A stretch of 18,915 bases of DNA. Origin: an uncultured Bacteroidales bacterium. GTDB taxonomy: Bacteria; Bacteroidota; Bacteroidia; Bacteroidales; Bacteroidaceae. Both the position numbers and the translations under genes were made by a program. Location of the stretch: NCBI GenBank assembly GCA_937906165.1, contig CALCYA010000014.1, forward strand, positions 1-18,915, given 5' to 3'. Position 1 is the first letter of the stretch. The number at the start of each line of letters is the position of its first letter. Positions 6,636 through 14,463 of this stretch are shown piece by piece. The notes under the pieces are model-generated. The model was not told the origin of the DNA. It made no database searches and was given only the letters and a program-made list of their open reading frames with translations.

Positions 6636-7217
6636 TCAGAACTGCACCTCCGGTGCCTTTGATGCGCCCTCTTCTGCCTCAAAGTAAGGACGTTTCTCGA
6701 AGCCGAAGAGGCTTGCGAGGATTGTCTTGGGGAATGTACGTATCGAGGTATTGTAGCTGCGTGCAACCTCGTTGAAGTTACGGCGCTCAACGCTGATACG
6801 GTTCTCTGTACCCTCGAGCTGTGCCTGCAGTTCGCGGAAGTTCTCGTTTGCCTTGAGGTCGGGGTAAGACTCCGTAATGGCAAGCAAGCGTCCAAGAGCA
6901 GCACCTACCTCACCCTGTGCTTTCTGATACTCCTGCAGTTTCTCAGGTGTGAGATCCTCGGCATTCACTGTTACCTGTGTGGCACGTGTACGTGCAGTAG
7001 TGACAGCATCAAGGGTCTCTTTTTCGTGGGCAGCATAGCCCTTTACTGTGTTTACAAGATTCGGGATAAGGTCGGCACGACGCTGATACTGGTTCTCGAC
7101 ATTGCTCCATGCTGTACTTACCTCCTCATCGGCCTTCACCAGACCATTATAGCCGGATACTGCCCATACGGCAATAACCGCTACGACCACGATTGTGATA
7201 ATTGTTGATTTTTTCAT
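6636..7217 (-). CDS. lemA: LemA family membrane protein
   Basis: The protein has 193 residues. A single N-terminal membrane segment (about 5-22) is followed by a long helical domain with family signatures: NQYQRRADLIPNLVNTVKGY (42-61) and, near the end, the SIRTFPKTILASLFGF region (158-173). I chose the ATG at 7217. The same frame stays open to 7343, but that extension is Ala-rich and overlaps the Gly-rich end of the upstream gene in another frame, so it is an artefact. LemA proteins are widespread, and their biochemical role is not settled. They are often next to TPM-domain proteins, as here (34-nt gap). Last gene of the apparent operon. Confidence 0.92.
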   Translation of the reverse strand: MKKSTIITIVVVAVIAVWAVSGYNGLVKADEEVSTAWSNVENQYQRRADLIPNLVNTVKGYAAHEKETLDAVTTARTRATQVTVNAEDLTPEKLQEYQKAQGEVGAALGRLLAITESYPDLKANENFRELQAQLEGTENRISVERRNFNEVARSYNTSIRTFPKTILASLFGFEKRPYFEAEEGASKAPEVQF

Positions 7218-7251
7218 ATTGATACACTTTTTATTATATACGTTTGAAACA

Positions 7252-8139
7252 TTAGAAACGGCTGCCGGCACCTCCGCCGCCAAAGCCTCCACCGCCGAAG
7301 CTTCCGCCGCTGAAACCGCCTCCGCGTCCGAAGCCGCCGCCACCTATTATCATACCACCACCCCTACCGCGATTATTGCTGTTTGGAGTGTGGGTTGTAC
7401 GGGTGAATGTGTGCCCGCAATTCTGGCATCTGTATGTTGTCTGCACAACCGAGTAGCCCATCTCACGCCCCACGATATGGGAGCCCACACGCTGTATCTT
7501 GTGTTTCTTGCACACCGGGCAACGGTTGGTATACCACGCCAACCAGGCGATGAACACAAGTGCAAGGATGAATATACCCATAAAAACAAGGATTGCAGCA
7601 GTGTCGTCTTCTTCACCGGCAACATTCTCCATTGAGCCGTCAAGATGTCCGCACACTGCCCTCATACCCTCAAGCATGCCCGTATCCCAATCGCCACGAC
7701 CGAAATGCCCTACCATATAACGTTGCTGTATGCGCTTGCAGATGGCATCAGGCAAAACACCCTCAAGGCCATAGCCTGTGGCGAACTGTATGCAGCGTTC
7801 ATCAGTAGAGAGCAGGACCACAAAACCGTTGTCACGTCCTTTCTGTCCAATGCCGTTCTCTTTGCCCAGACGATAGGCAAAGTCGAAGCAGTCACCACCC
7901 TCGATACCGGTAAGCACTGCCACAAGAGCCTGTATGCCCGTTTTCTCCTCAAGAGCAAATAAAAGGCTGTCGATTGAAGCCACCGTTCCCTGCGATAGAA
8001 TGCCGTCAGGATTGCTCACATAACGGGTGCGGTCGGCAAGATGCACCATAGGCACATCACTAACCTTGTATACCTTTGCATTGGCAGGCAAGACAATGCA
8101 AAGGAGAAACAGCAATATGTTTACAATGAACGGACGCAT
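7252..8139 (-). CDS. TPM-domain membrane protein with zinc ribbon and Gly-rich tail (YgcG-like)
   Basis: The 295-residue protein has a signal peptide (about 1-21) and a TPM domain (about 34-165) starting VHLADRTRYVSNPDGILS, as is usual for the family. One membrane segment follows (about 181-203). A probable zinc ribbon has C207-P-V-C210 and C238-Q-N-C241. The tail (about 257-295) is almost entirely Gly with Phe, Arg and Ser. TPM proteins are exported and membrane-anchored; a plant member takes part in photosystem II repair, and the bacterial role is unclear. The topology implied is a periplasmic TPM domain with the ribbon and Gly-rich tail on the cytoplasmic side. It lies 12 nt after GH123 and 34 nt before LemA. 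The TPM-LemA pairing is common; its linkage to a glycosidase is not something I recognise. Confidence 0.9.
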   Translation of the reverse strand: MRPFIVNILLFLLCIVLPANAKVYKVSDVPMVHLADRTRYVSNPDGILSQGTVASIDSLLFALEEKTGIQALVAVLTGIEGGDCFDFAYRLGKENGIGQKGRDNGFVVLLSTDERCIQFATGYGLEGVLPDAICKRIQQRYMVGHFGRGDWDTGMLEGMRAVCGHLDGSMENVAGEEDDTAAILVFMGIFILALVFIAWLAWYTNRCPVCKKHKIQRVGSHIVGREMGYSVVQTTYRCQNCGHTFTRTTHTPNSNNRGRGGGMIIGGGGFGRGGGFSGGSFGGGGFGGGGAGSRF

Positions 8140-8151
8140 CTGCTATTGGGA

Positions 8152-9819
8152 TTACATCTTGTTCAAGCCGTTGCGGAAACCGTTGGCGATTTTCTCGCTC
8201 TCCTCTGCAATCTTGCTTATATCAACACTCTTGAGCAGTTTCTTGAGAGCCTTTACACGTGAGGTATTACCCTTTGCCTCAGCCTCGGCAAGCAGAATCT
8301 TATACTTCTCGAACTGCTGTATGCCCTGCACAAGACGCTCCCAGCGTACAGAGCTGATGCTGAAAGGATAAATCACGTATGTATCGCCTGCAGGCCATGC
8401 AGTAAAGCGTGAATCCTCCTCGGGAACTATTGTCCAGCTGTTATAAGCCCAACGCAAGTAACCGTCAAGATCCTTCGCAAGAGCCTCAAGTGCAATGAAC
8501 TCGGCATCGGCAGGGTCGCTGAAGGTGAAGAGGTTGGGATACTCGGCGCTGCAGCAAGTGTAATATGTAGAAACCTTACCCTGGGCACGACGGCTCGCAA
8601 TGAGTTCGGGTGTGTAGGCACCGTATGCGAAGATATCAAGGCAGTAGTCGTAGATATCGGGTTCAATCTCAGCGTGGTAGTTACCCGCCATAGATATTTT
8701 CATGCCCGGAGCATAATCCTTGATTACCTTTATTGCCGCCTGCATCTGCTGCAAACTGCGCTCGTCCATCGAGATGAATGTCTTCTCGAACCAGCCCTTC
8801 TCCTTGAGGTGAGCCGCAAAAGCCTTCAACATACCGCCCCAGAACTCGGCGTAAGCCTCATCACCGGGAGCACAGTCGATATGCTTGTGCGAATGTGTAG
8901 CCTGGTCGTAGTAGCGGAAAGAGAGCTTCCACGGAATCATTGAGAAACAGGTAATCTCCTTGTTGATACCGCACTCCATCATGAACTCAACCCAGATATC
9001 GAATACCGTGAAATCATATAGCCATGTGCCGTCGGCCTTCTTTATCCATGTTACCATACTTCCGAACGGGTCGAATGTCTGGCCGTTCCAAGGACGGTCG
9101 ATGAGAGTAGCCGTTATCGCCTTCTGGCCCGCTGCTGCGAGCTTGAGCATATAAGGACGCAACACATCGAAGTGCTCCTTGCTCCAGAGTTCAACATTAT
9201 GCACGCGGGCAACAGCATATGGGTTCTGCCACAAGTCGAGGTGGAACTTCCACTCGGCCGGAGCAGGAAGAGTGCGGTCAAGCACCTTGACTGTGTAGTT
9301 GTGCTTTGTGGTCTTGCCCTCACAGGTAATCTCTACGCACCCCTTGTATGTACCGGGCTTTGCATCCTGAGGAATCTGCACAGTGAACCAGAGGCCACGC
9401 AATGTGCCCCCAGACAACACCGTGGGGTTTGTATCGGTGATACGGTCAGCGACAAGGTTCTCTCCGTAAGCATCCACCTCGTGTTTTCCACAGCCTGTGA
9501 AACGGTCAGTAATCACCGGCTGCACAAAGCCACCGACAACATTCGTTGCAGGAATAATGCTCTTGCCATTCTTGAGTTCACTGAAGCGGTAGGCTACCGA
9601 ACAGCTGTCAGCGGCCTCGTTTTTGTTTGTCACCGCCAACTGGAAGTTCACGCGTTCGCCCTTCCATGCTGTAGCGCTACTTACTGAAGATGTGCGTGCA
9701 GCATCTGCAGCATTCATCGGATAACGGGTGTCTGTGTTACCCCACTTTACAGAAACCTGTGCAGCAGCCGGCATCATAATTGCCACAACAGCTGCCAAAG
9801 CGAGAAATCTCTTGATCAT
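8152..9819 (-). CDS. GH123-family beta-N-acetylgalactosaminidase (DUF4091)
   Basis: The 555-residue protein has a signal peptide (about 1-20, ending PAAAQ). An N-terminal beta-sandwich domain (about 22-180) is followed by a TIM-barrel-like GH123 catalytic domain (about 190-500) and a helical C-terminus. The segment FISMDERS contains D352-E353, the Asp-Glu pair used by GH123 enzymes in substrate-assisted hydrolysis through an oxazoline. The position is close to that of the pair in the characterised Bacteroides vulgatus enzyme. Family members release terminal beta-linked GalNAc, for example from glycosphingolipid glycans. It is exported, so it acts in the periplasm or at the surface. It lies 30 nt after the calycin-like lipoprotein and 12 nt before the TPM gene, with no promoter visible between. 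Substrate is inferred from family only. Confidence 0.85.
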   Translation of the reverse strand: MIKRFLALAAVVAIMMPAAAQVSVKWGNTDTRYPMNAADAARTSSVSSATAWKGERVNFQLAVTNKNEAADSCSVAYRFSELKNGKSIIPATNVVGGFVQPVITDRFTGCGKHEVDAYGENLVADRITDTNPTVLSGGTLRGLWFTVQIPQDAKPGTYKGCVEITCEGKTTKHNYTVKVLDRTLPAPAEWKFHLDLWQNPYAVARVHNVELWSKEHFDVLRPYMLKLAAAGQKAITATLIDRPWNGQTFDPFGSMVTWIKKADGTWLYDFTVFDIWVEFMMECGINKEITCFSMIPWKLSFRYYDQATHSHKHIDCAPGDEAYAEFWGGMLKAFAAHLKEKGWFEKTFISMDERSLQQMQAAIKVIKDYAPGMKISMAGNYHAEIEPDIYDYCLDIFAYGAYTPELIASRRAQGKVSTYYTCCSAEYPNLFTFSDPADAEFIALEALAKDLDGYLRWAYNSWTIVPEEDSRFTAWPAGDTYVIYPFSISSVRWERLVQGIQQFEKYKILLAEAEAKGNTSRVKALKKLLKSVDISKIAEESEKIANGFRNGLNKM

Positions 9820-9849
9820 GAGTTATAAGTTTTTATTTGACAATACTTC

Positions 9850-10683
9850 TTATTCAGCAATCTCATAGCCGTTAAATACAAACTCCTTGCCAGCGACATA
9901 CGGAGCAAGATCATCTGCCATTCTGGCATCAAAACTGAGTTTGCCGACTTTGACAGCACCATTTACTGCCGCAAACATATACTGAGGGGCAGGCTCGGTC
10001 TCTGTGTTCATATAAGGCTCAACATTCTCGGCAGCAAATGAAAGGTTAGCACCATCAACTGTACAAGGCAGAGCTTTGAGTGTTATATCAAGCACAAGCG
10101 GCATATTGGCAGCGAACTTCACATCGTTGAGGAGAACATCAACTGTATTCCCGTTCTTTGTGACACTGATCACTACGTCCTCCTTTGTAAAATCACCGAC
10201 CACAAGGCTGCCCTTATAGTTCTTTGCAGAACCACCTGCAGGCTTTATATTGACAATTGCGTTGCTGAAGCCTATTGTTCCCATTGCCGTAACGGTATTG
10301 AGCACGAATTTATCGCCTACAAGTGATGCCTCCACTGTTGTCATGAGATAACGGTCCATTGGTGCGCCCATCACAGTTGGTACAACGCTCTTGCCTGTAA
10401 TAACATAGTTGTCACCGCTCTTTTTGCAATCAAGGGCAGAAATCACAATATCCATCGCTGGCATTGTAGGTGCAAATGTAACACCATAGAGTGTTATTGA
10501 AGCATACTCTCCTACAATATCCACACCACATTTCACGTCCTCAGCAACAGACGAGCCATTAAAAAGCAGATTACCGAAGAAAACCTCGCTCTTCACCTCG
10601 GGAAGATTGGAGTCATCATCATCAGAGCATGAAACAAAAAGGGCGAATACTGCCAAAAGGGGTAAAAGAAGTAATTTTTTCAT
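9850..10683 (-). CDS. Surface lipoprotein with two calycin-like repeats
   Basis: The 277-residue protein has a lipoprotein signal peptide: MKKLLLLPLLAVFALFVS followed by lipid-accepting C19. The next residues, Ser-Asp-Asp-Asp-Asp, match the acidic signal that sends Bacteroidales lipoproteins to the cell surface. The mature part is an internal duplication. About 34-145 and 155-274 share the pattern G-V-x-F-AP-x-MP-x-x-DI-x-I-x-AL-x-C (67-86) and D-V-K-F-AA-N-MP-L-V-L-DI-T-L-K-AL-P-C (187-207). This looks like the calycin-like lipoprotein domain common in Bacteroides. It starts 14 nt after the TonB-dependent receptor gene and is likely its surface partner, in the position a SusD would take, but it has no SusD features. 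Ligand unknown. Confidence 0.8.
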   Translation of the reverse strand: MKKLLLLPLLAVFALFVSCSDDDDSNLPEVKSEVFFGNLLFNGSSVAEDVKCGVDIVGEYASITLYGVTFAPTMPAMDIVISALDCKKSGDNYVITGKSVVPTVMGAPMDRYLMTTVEASLVGDKFVLNTVTAMGTIGFSNAIVNIKPAGGSAKNYKGSLVVGDFTKEDVVISVTKNGNTVDVLLNDVKFAANMPLVLDITLKALPCTVDGANLSFAAENVEPYMNTETEPAPQYMFAAVNGAVKVGKLSFDARMADDLAPYVAGKEFVFNGYEIAE

Positions 10684-10697
10684 TCAGGTTATGTTTT

Positions 10698-12905
10698 TTA
10701 AAGATTAATATGCAAAGATAGTCCAAACTGCAGGGGCTTGCCCTGAGCAAAGAAGTCGTTTCCTATTGAACGGAAATAGAACGTGTTATATTGTTCATCG
10801 AGCAGATTCTTTCCCCACAAAGATGCGCCGAAAGCGCCCTTCTCCCATGTGAGAGATGCCGAAAACAGGCCATAGAAGGCCTGCGACAGGCTGTTCTCCT
10901 CGTTCCAGTATATGCGGCCCACGCCACTCCAGCCCACGTTAAGGAGCAGGAAGTTTGCAAAACTCTTTGGGACTGGCATACGGTACTCCACATTCGCCGA
11001 CACGGTCTCGCGTGGAGCGTAAGGGACGATTTTACCCGAATAGTCGTTGTCACCGCTGATATACTCCTTGAACTCGGCGTGGGTATAACCGTATGAGGCA
11101 TTGAGGGTTACATCACCCACCCTATAGGCAACGCTTGCCTCGGCGCCGCAGCTGAATGACTCGCCAGCGTTGGACATCATGCGTCCCGTGCTCATGCCTT
11201 TGGGAAAGACCGTGAGCTGCTGGTTGCGGCAGTCGATATAAAAGAGCGCAGCAGAGATTTTGAGCGCACCGCTGCTCAACGGCGACAGGTGCGTACCCAA
11301 TTCGAAGGTCCAGTTTGTCTCGGGCTTATACACCGTGGACGATGCATCCACATCCTGCTCGTTTCCCACAAGAGCACCGCTCATCTTGCTCTGCAGTATA
11401 TCGGAGAAAAGCTGGGTATTGAAGCCGCCGGCCTTAAAGCCCTTACGGGCCGAAGCGTACACCGAGCCCCAGTCCTTGCTGTAAGACAGCGAGAAGCTCG
11501 GCAGCAGCTCAAGGGCATCCACATCGTTGCTGCCCACGAACTCCACCGGCAACGGAGCATAATCATTGCTGTTCCTGTAGGTCTTGTAGTAGACAAGCGC
11601 ACGGCTGTCGTAATCCATCTTCGACTGTTCATAGTCGAGGCGCAAACCGGCAGAGAACTCAAAGCTTTTCCATTTGTAGCCCAACTGGAAGAAAGCCGCC
11701 GCACCGTATGTAGGAATTACAAAATCGTCATAAATCGTGAAACTGCTGTCACGAAAAGAGAGGTCACGGTCGCCCGGCAACAGATGATACCAGTAGTCGT
11801 TTGCATTCTTGAGAATGAGATTGTCGATTCCATACTGTTTGAAAGTGACAGGAGCCTCCATATCAAGATGTTTGTAGAAGGCGTACAGACCACCCATCCA
11901 GCTGAACGCACCGTCACCCTTTGAGCGTGCCACGAGTTCCTGCGTCACAGAACACTCACTCTGGTACTGCCCCATCGAGAAATACTCCAGAGGCAGAAAG
12001 TCATTGTCTATGCGCATCCTGTCACGCATGAACTGCAGACCCGTTGTAGAGGAAAGGGTGAAAGTGTCAAAAAATCTTTTTGCCACAAAGCCGTCGGACA
12101 CATTGAAACGGCGATAGCTACAAGGGTCATTATAGGCCACAGGAGCGAGCACTCCACCGGAATATTGTCTGTAGGCCCAACCGCCTTCGTCGGTGTAACC
12201 AAGGGTAAACGTGTTGTCGAGGCTCCATAGCGCCGACGGCAGCCACTGTGCACGCAGACGCATCGCTATATTGTCGCCACCGTCACAATTTTCACCCCGC
12301 TCGCGGTTCATGAAGAAACCGTCGCTGTGGCTGTAATATACACTTGCCGACCAACCGAATTTCTCTGTCGGAGCCGCATAATGCGAGGCCTTCAGGCGCA
12401 AGGAGTTCTCATTGCCGTACTCAAGGGTGAGCCTCTTGCCCTGAAAGTGCATGGGCGAAAGGGTGTACACATTTATGGCGCCACCCGAAGTGTTACGTCC
12501 GTATAGTGCACCCTGGGCGCCGCGTACCACCTGTACACGGTCAATATCGAAAAGGTCAAAATCGTAGTTGTTCTTGTTGAGTACCGGCACCTCATCAATA
12601 TTCATGCCCACCACAGGCTGGTCAATGCGTGAACCGAAGCCTCTCACATACACCGAAGAGGTCATACGCGAACCGTAATCTGGCTGATAGAAATTGGGCA
12701 CCGTGGATGTAAGTTCCTTGACAGAGTTTATATGTCTGTTCTCAAGAGCCGCCCTGCCTATGGTTGTAGCCGAATATGCCCCCTTTTCATCGCTGTCGGG
12801 CATCTTTATTGAAGCGACGATGTCCACCTCGGGCAACGTCACAGAATCGACCCTCTCGGGCCCAATCATGGCCATGAAAGCCAATAATGATATTATTGTA
12901 TTCAA
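10698..12905 (-). CDS. TonB-dependent outer-membrane receptor (FecA/siderophore-type rather than SusC)
   Basis: The 735-residue protein has a hydrophobic N-terminus (about 3-14), a probable TonB box (VTLPEVDIVA, 22-31), a plug domain (about 44-150) with YVRGFGSR (86-93) and QVVRGAQGALYGRNTSGGAI (125-144), and a 22-strand-type barrel to the C-terminus. It lacks the N-terminal CarboxypepD_reg domain of SusC proteins and is shorter than the roughly 1000-residue SusC. It is therefore more like iron-complex or cofactor receptors. A TGA directly before the ATG fixes the start near 12905. The n-region of the signal peptide has no Lys or Arg, which is unusual. It is the first gene of a five-gene run ending at 6636. 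The cargo is unknown; the operon partners suggest a glycan, but siderophore or vitamin uptake is equally possible. Confidence 0.9.
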   Translation of the reverse strand: MNTIISLLAFMAMIGPERVDSVTLPEVDIVASIKMPDSDEKGAYSATTIGRAALENRHINSVKELTSTVPNFYQPDYGSRMTSSVYVRGFGSRIDQPVVGMNIDEVPVLNKNNYDFDLFDIDRVQVVRGAQGALYGRNTSGGAINVYTLSPMHFQGKRLTLEYGNENSLRLKASHYAAPTEKFGWSASVYYSHSDGFFMNRERGENCDGGDNIAMRLRAQWLPSALWSLDNTFTLGYTDEGGWAYRQYSGGVLAPVAYNDPCSYRRFNVSDGFVAKRFFDTFTLSSTTGLQFMRDRMRIDNDFLPLEYFSMGQYQSECSVTQELVARSKGDGAFSWMGGLYAFYKHLDMEAPVTFKQYGIDNLILKNANDYWYHLLPGDRDLSFRDSSFTIYDDFVIPTYGAAAFFQLGYKWKSFEFSAGLRLDYEQSKMDYDSRALVYYKTYRNSNDYAPLPVEFVGSNDVDALELLPSFSLSYSKDWGSVYASARKGFKAGGFNTQLFSDILQSKMSGALVGNEQDVDASSTVYKPETNWTFELGTHLSPLSSGALKISAALFYIDCRNQQLTVFPKGMSTGRMMSNAGESFSCGAEASVAYRVGDVTLNASYGYTHAEFKEYISGDNDYSGKIVPYAPRETVSANVEYRMPVPKSFANFLLLNVGWSGVGRIYWNEENSLSQAFYGLFSASLTWEKGAFGASLWGKNLLDEQYNTFYFRSIGNDFFAQGKPLQFGLSLHINL

Positions 12906-12925
12906 TTATTATCTATATATATAGT

Positions 12926-13267
12926 GCAAAGATAACCACAAACGAGCGAGATAGGCAAAGTTCACTTTGACATTTCACTGCGAGTGCAGTCTATTTTCGC
13001 GGTTTACCGCAAAGATAGTGAAAGGCGAGCGGAGAATAAAACAAGTTCACTTGTTTTTTATCCCGAGCCGCATCCTATATTCGCGCTACCGCAAAGATAA
13101 CCACAAACGAGCGAGAAATATGAAGTTTACTTCAATATTTTTCAAAGCGAGTGCAGAAAATCTTCGAGGTTTACCTCAAATATAGTGACAAACGAGCGAA
13201 ACACATAAAGTTTACTTTAATGTGTTTTACTGCGAGTGCAGGCTATATTCGCGCTATCGCAAAGATA
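12926..13267. repeat. Array of palindromic repeats, period near 83 bp
   Basis: The array alternates hairpin A, centred on AAGTTYACTT (12956-12969, 13038-13057, 13116-13140, 13200-13226), with hairpin B, stem-TTTA/CTAY-stem (12999-13010, 13083-13092, 13166-13177, 13251-13260). The arms differ between copies but stay complementary. A TATCTTTG or TATATTTG box on the minus strand follows each unit at 12927, 13010, 13092, 13177 and 13260. GCAAAGATAACC plus CACAAACGAGCGAG (12926-12950) recurs exactly at 13091-13115. No coding frame is convincing here. Confidence 0.85.
12927..12959 (-). promoter_or_regulatory. Promoter of the TonB-receptor operon, inside the repeat array
   Basis: On the minus strand, -33 TTTG (12956-12959) and -7 TATCTTTG (12927-12934) with a 21-nt spacer. 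The -33 box is part of the first array hairpin. Transcription would begin near 12920, giving a leader of only about 15 nt. Confidence 0.7.
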
Positions 13268-13302
13268 ACAAAAACGGGTAAAATATACAAACCGACTTAC
13301 AA

Positions 13303-13917
13303 TCAATACCACTGTTCAACCTCATCCTTGCCAACGAGTTCATCAATAAGCGGGATAAGCACCTTTTTCACAACCGTGTCGTTCAGGCGGTGTTCGCCGG
13401 CAAACCAACGGCAACGCTCCTCGCCGTATAGCTGCGCCATCAGCGGTTGGAAGTGCACAACAGGGTCCTTGTCACCGAAAAGACCTACCACAAGCATTTT
13501 TTCCTCATCGGTTATGCCTTCGAACTGATGCTTTTCCATCTCTTTGAAACGCTCTACCACGCTCTTGTCTATACGGAATTCAGCTGCACCGTCCTGACGC
13601 TTCGACATATATTTGTTTCGGCCCATCTTGCCGAACAGCAGAGAACGCGACATCTCGAATGAAGGGTTCACCACAATTCGCGGTACACCCCACAACTGCT
13701 GGGTATACATTCCACCCATAGAGGTACCCACAACAATATCGGGCTGCTCTTCGTCTACCATACGCCGCAACAGTTCCAACGCCTCGAATGGGTCAACAGG
13801 CAGATCGGGCGCCACCACACGCCACCCCGCCATATAACGGCGCAGCGTCATCACTGTGCCCGAGCTTCCCGACGAAGCAAAGCCGTGCACATACATGAGC
13901 TTCTTGTTTCTTTCCAT
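13303..13917 (-). CDS. YqiA-like alpha/beta-hydrolase (esterase)
   Basis: The 204-residue protein has a compact alpha/beta-hydrolase fold with no signal peptide, so it is cytoplasmic. The oxyanion region is YVHGFASS (9-16). The nucleophile elbow G64-T-S66-M-G-G contains the catalytic Ser. H176 (GEHRL) and D149 or D151 (FGDKDPV) complete a likely Ser-Asp-His triad. Size and layout match the YqiA/YcfP (UPF0227) group, whose Escherichia coli member YqiA has esterase activity; the physiological substrate is unknown. The gene lies between the PorT/repeat region and the array upstream of the TonB receptor. I see no terminator after its stop, so readthrough into the array is possible. Confidence 0.8.
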   Translation of the reverse strand: MERNKKLMYVHGFASSGSSGTVMTLRRYMAGWRVVAPDLPVDPFEALELLRRMVDEEQPDIVVGTSMGGMYTQQLWGVPRIVVNPSFEMSRSLLFGKMGRNKYMSKRQDGAAEFRIDKSVVERFKEMEKHQFEGITDEEKMLVVGLFGDKDPVVHFQPLMAQLYGEERCRWFAGEHRLNDTVVKKVLIPLIDELVGKDEVEQWY

Positions 13918-14021
13918 ATATACAAATCAAAGGCTTTGTAAAGGTACACTTTTTACCGCAAACCGCGCGTTATTGTTGCTGAAAAATCAGGTAATAATAT
14001 AGATGTTGTCCAAAACGCATC

Positions 14022-14163
14022 GTGTCATGTTGAACGAAGTGAAACATCTCGCAAAGTCGCTGGCAGAGTCCGCTGAGAGATCCTTGACTTTGGCCCCTCC
14101 TGCTTAATGCTAAGGCTGACGCCGCGGGCGTCGACCGTTGGTTCGCGTAGCTCAGGATGACAC
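14022..14163. repeat. Composite GTCATCC-family element with inverted ends
   Basis: GTGTCAT (14022-14028) and ATGACAC (14157-14163) are exact inverted ends of a 142-bp element. Inside lie CATCTC (14045-14050) and, in the other orientation, GAGATCC (14077-14083), so it looks like two family members head to head. No gene is present. Confidence 0.55.
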
Positions 14164-14250
14164 CATCGCAGTAGATATTTGTATCAATAGACGACTCCTA
14201 TGTTATTGCCAAAAATTAAAACCGTGATTGGCAAGAACTGAGACTGTACC

Positions 14251-14289
14251 CCTCCGCCCTGTGGGCACCTCCCCTAAAAATAGGGGAGG
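14251..14289. repeat. CTCCTCC palindromic repeat, copy 3
   Basis: CCTCC (14251-14255), core hairpin GCCC-TGT-GGGC (14256-14266), then ACCTCCCCTA, AAAA and TAGGGGAGG (to 14289). The order of parts matches copies 1 and 2 at the left end of the window, but the stem sequences are different and still paired. Confidence 0.6.
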
Positions 14290-14337
14290 AATTTGTTGTC
14301 GCCTTGTCGCTACCCGCAACCTTTGGCTGCCAAACGA

Positions 14338-14454
14338 GCCGATAACAAAACAAGGGGCCATTGGCTAATTTTACTTTGCAGCAAAATCAGCCGATAACAA
14401 AACAGGGGCCATTGGCTAATTTTACTTTACAGCAAAATCAGCCGATAACAAAAC
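14338..14454. repeat. Tandem repeat of 51-52 bp, two full copies plus a partial third
   Basis: Units start with GCCGATAACAAAAC at 14338, 14390 and 14441 (periods 52 and 51). The two complete units differ by one deletion and a G/A change. Each unit contains GCTAATTTT/AAAATCAGC, which can pair. The partial third unit ends within 10 bases of the PorT stop codon, and ACAAAAC-TTC-GTTTTGT (14448-14464) forms a hairpin overlapping that stop, a weak terminator candidate. Confidence 0.8.
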
Positions 14455-14463
14455 TTCGTTTTG

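Noticed and set aside
7218..7343. N-terminal extension of LemA to ATG 7343
   Set aside because: Ala-rich product of the Gly-codon tail of the TPM gene read in another frame. It would place 42 residues before the normal LemA membrane segment.
8152..12905. Canonical SusC/SusD polysaccharide utilisation locus
   Set aside because: The receptor is 735 residues without the SusC N-terminal domain, and the lipoprotein is calycin-like, not SusD. No hybrid two-component or anti-sigma regulator is present.
12926..13267. CRISPR array
   Set aside because: The units are near 83 bp, degenerate and palindromic throughout, with no constant repeat of 24-40 bp separated by unique spacers, and no cas genes nearby.
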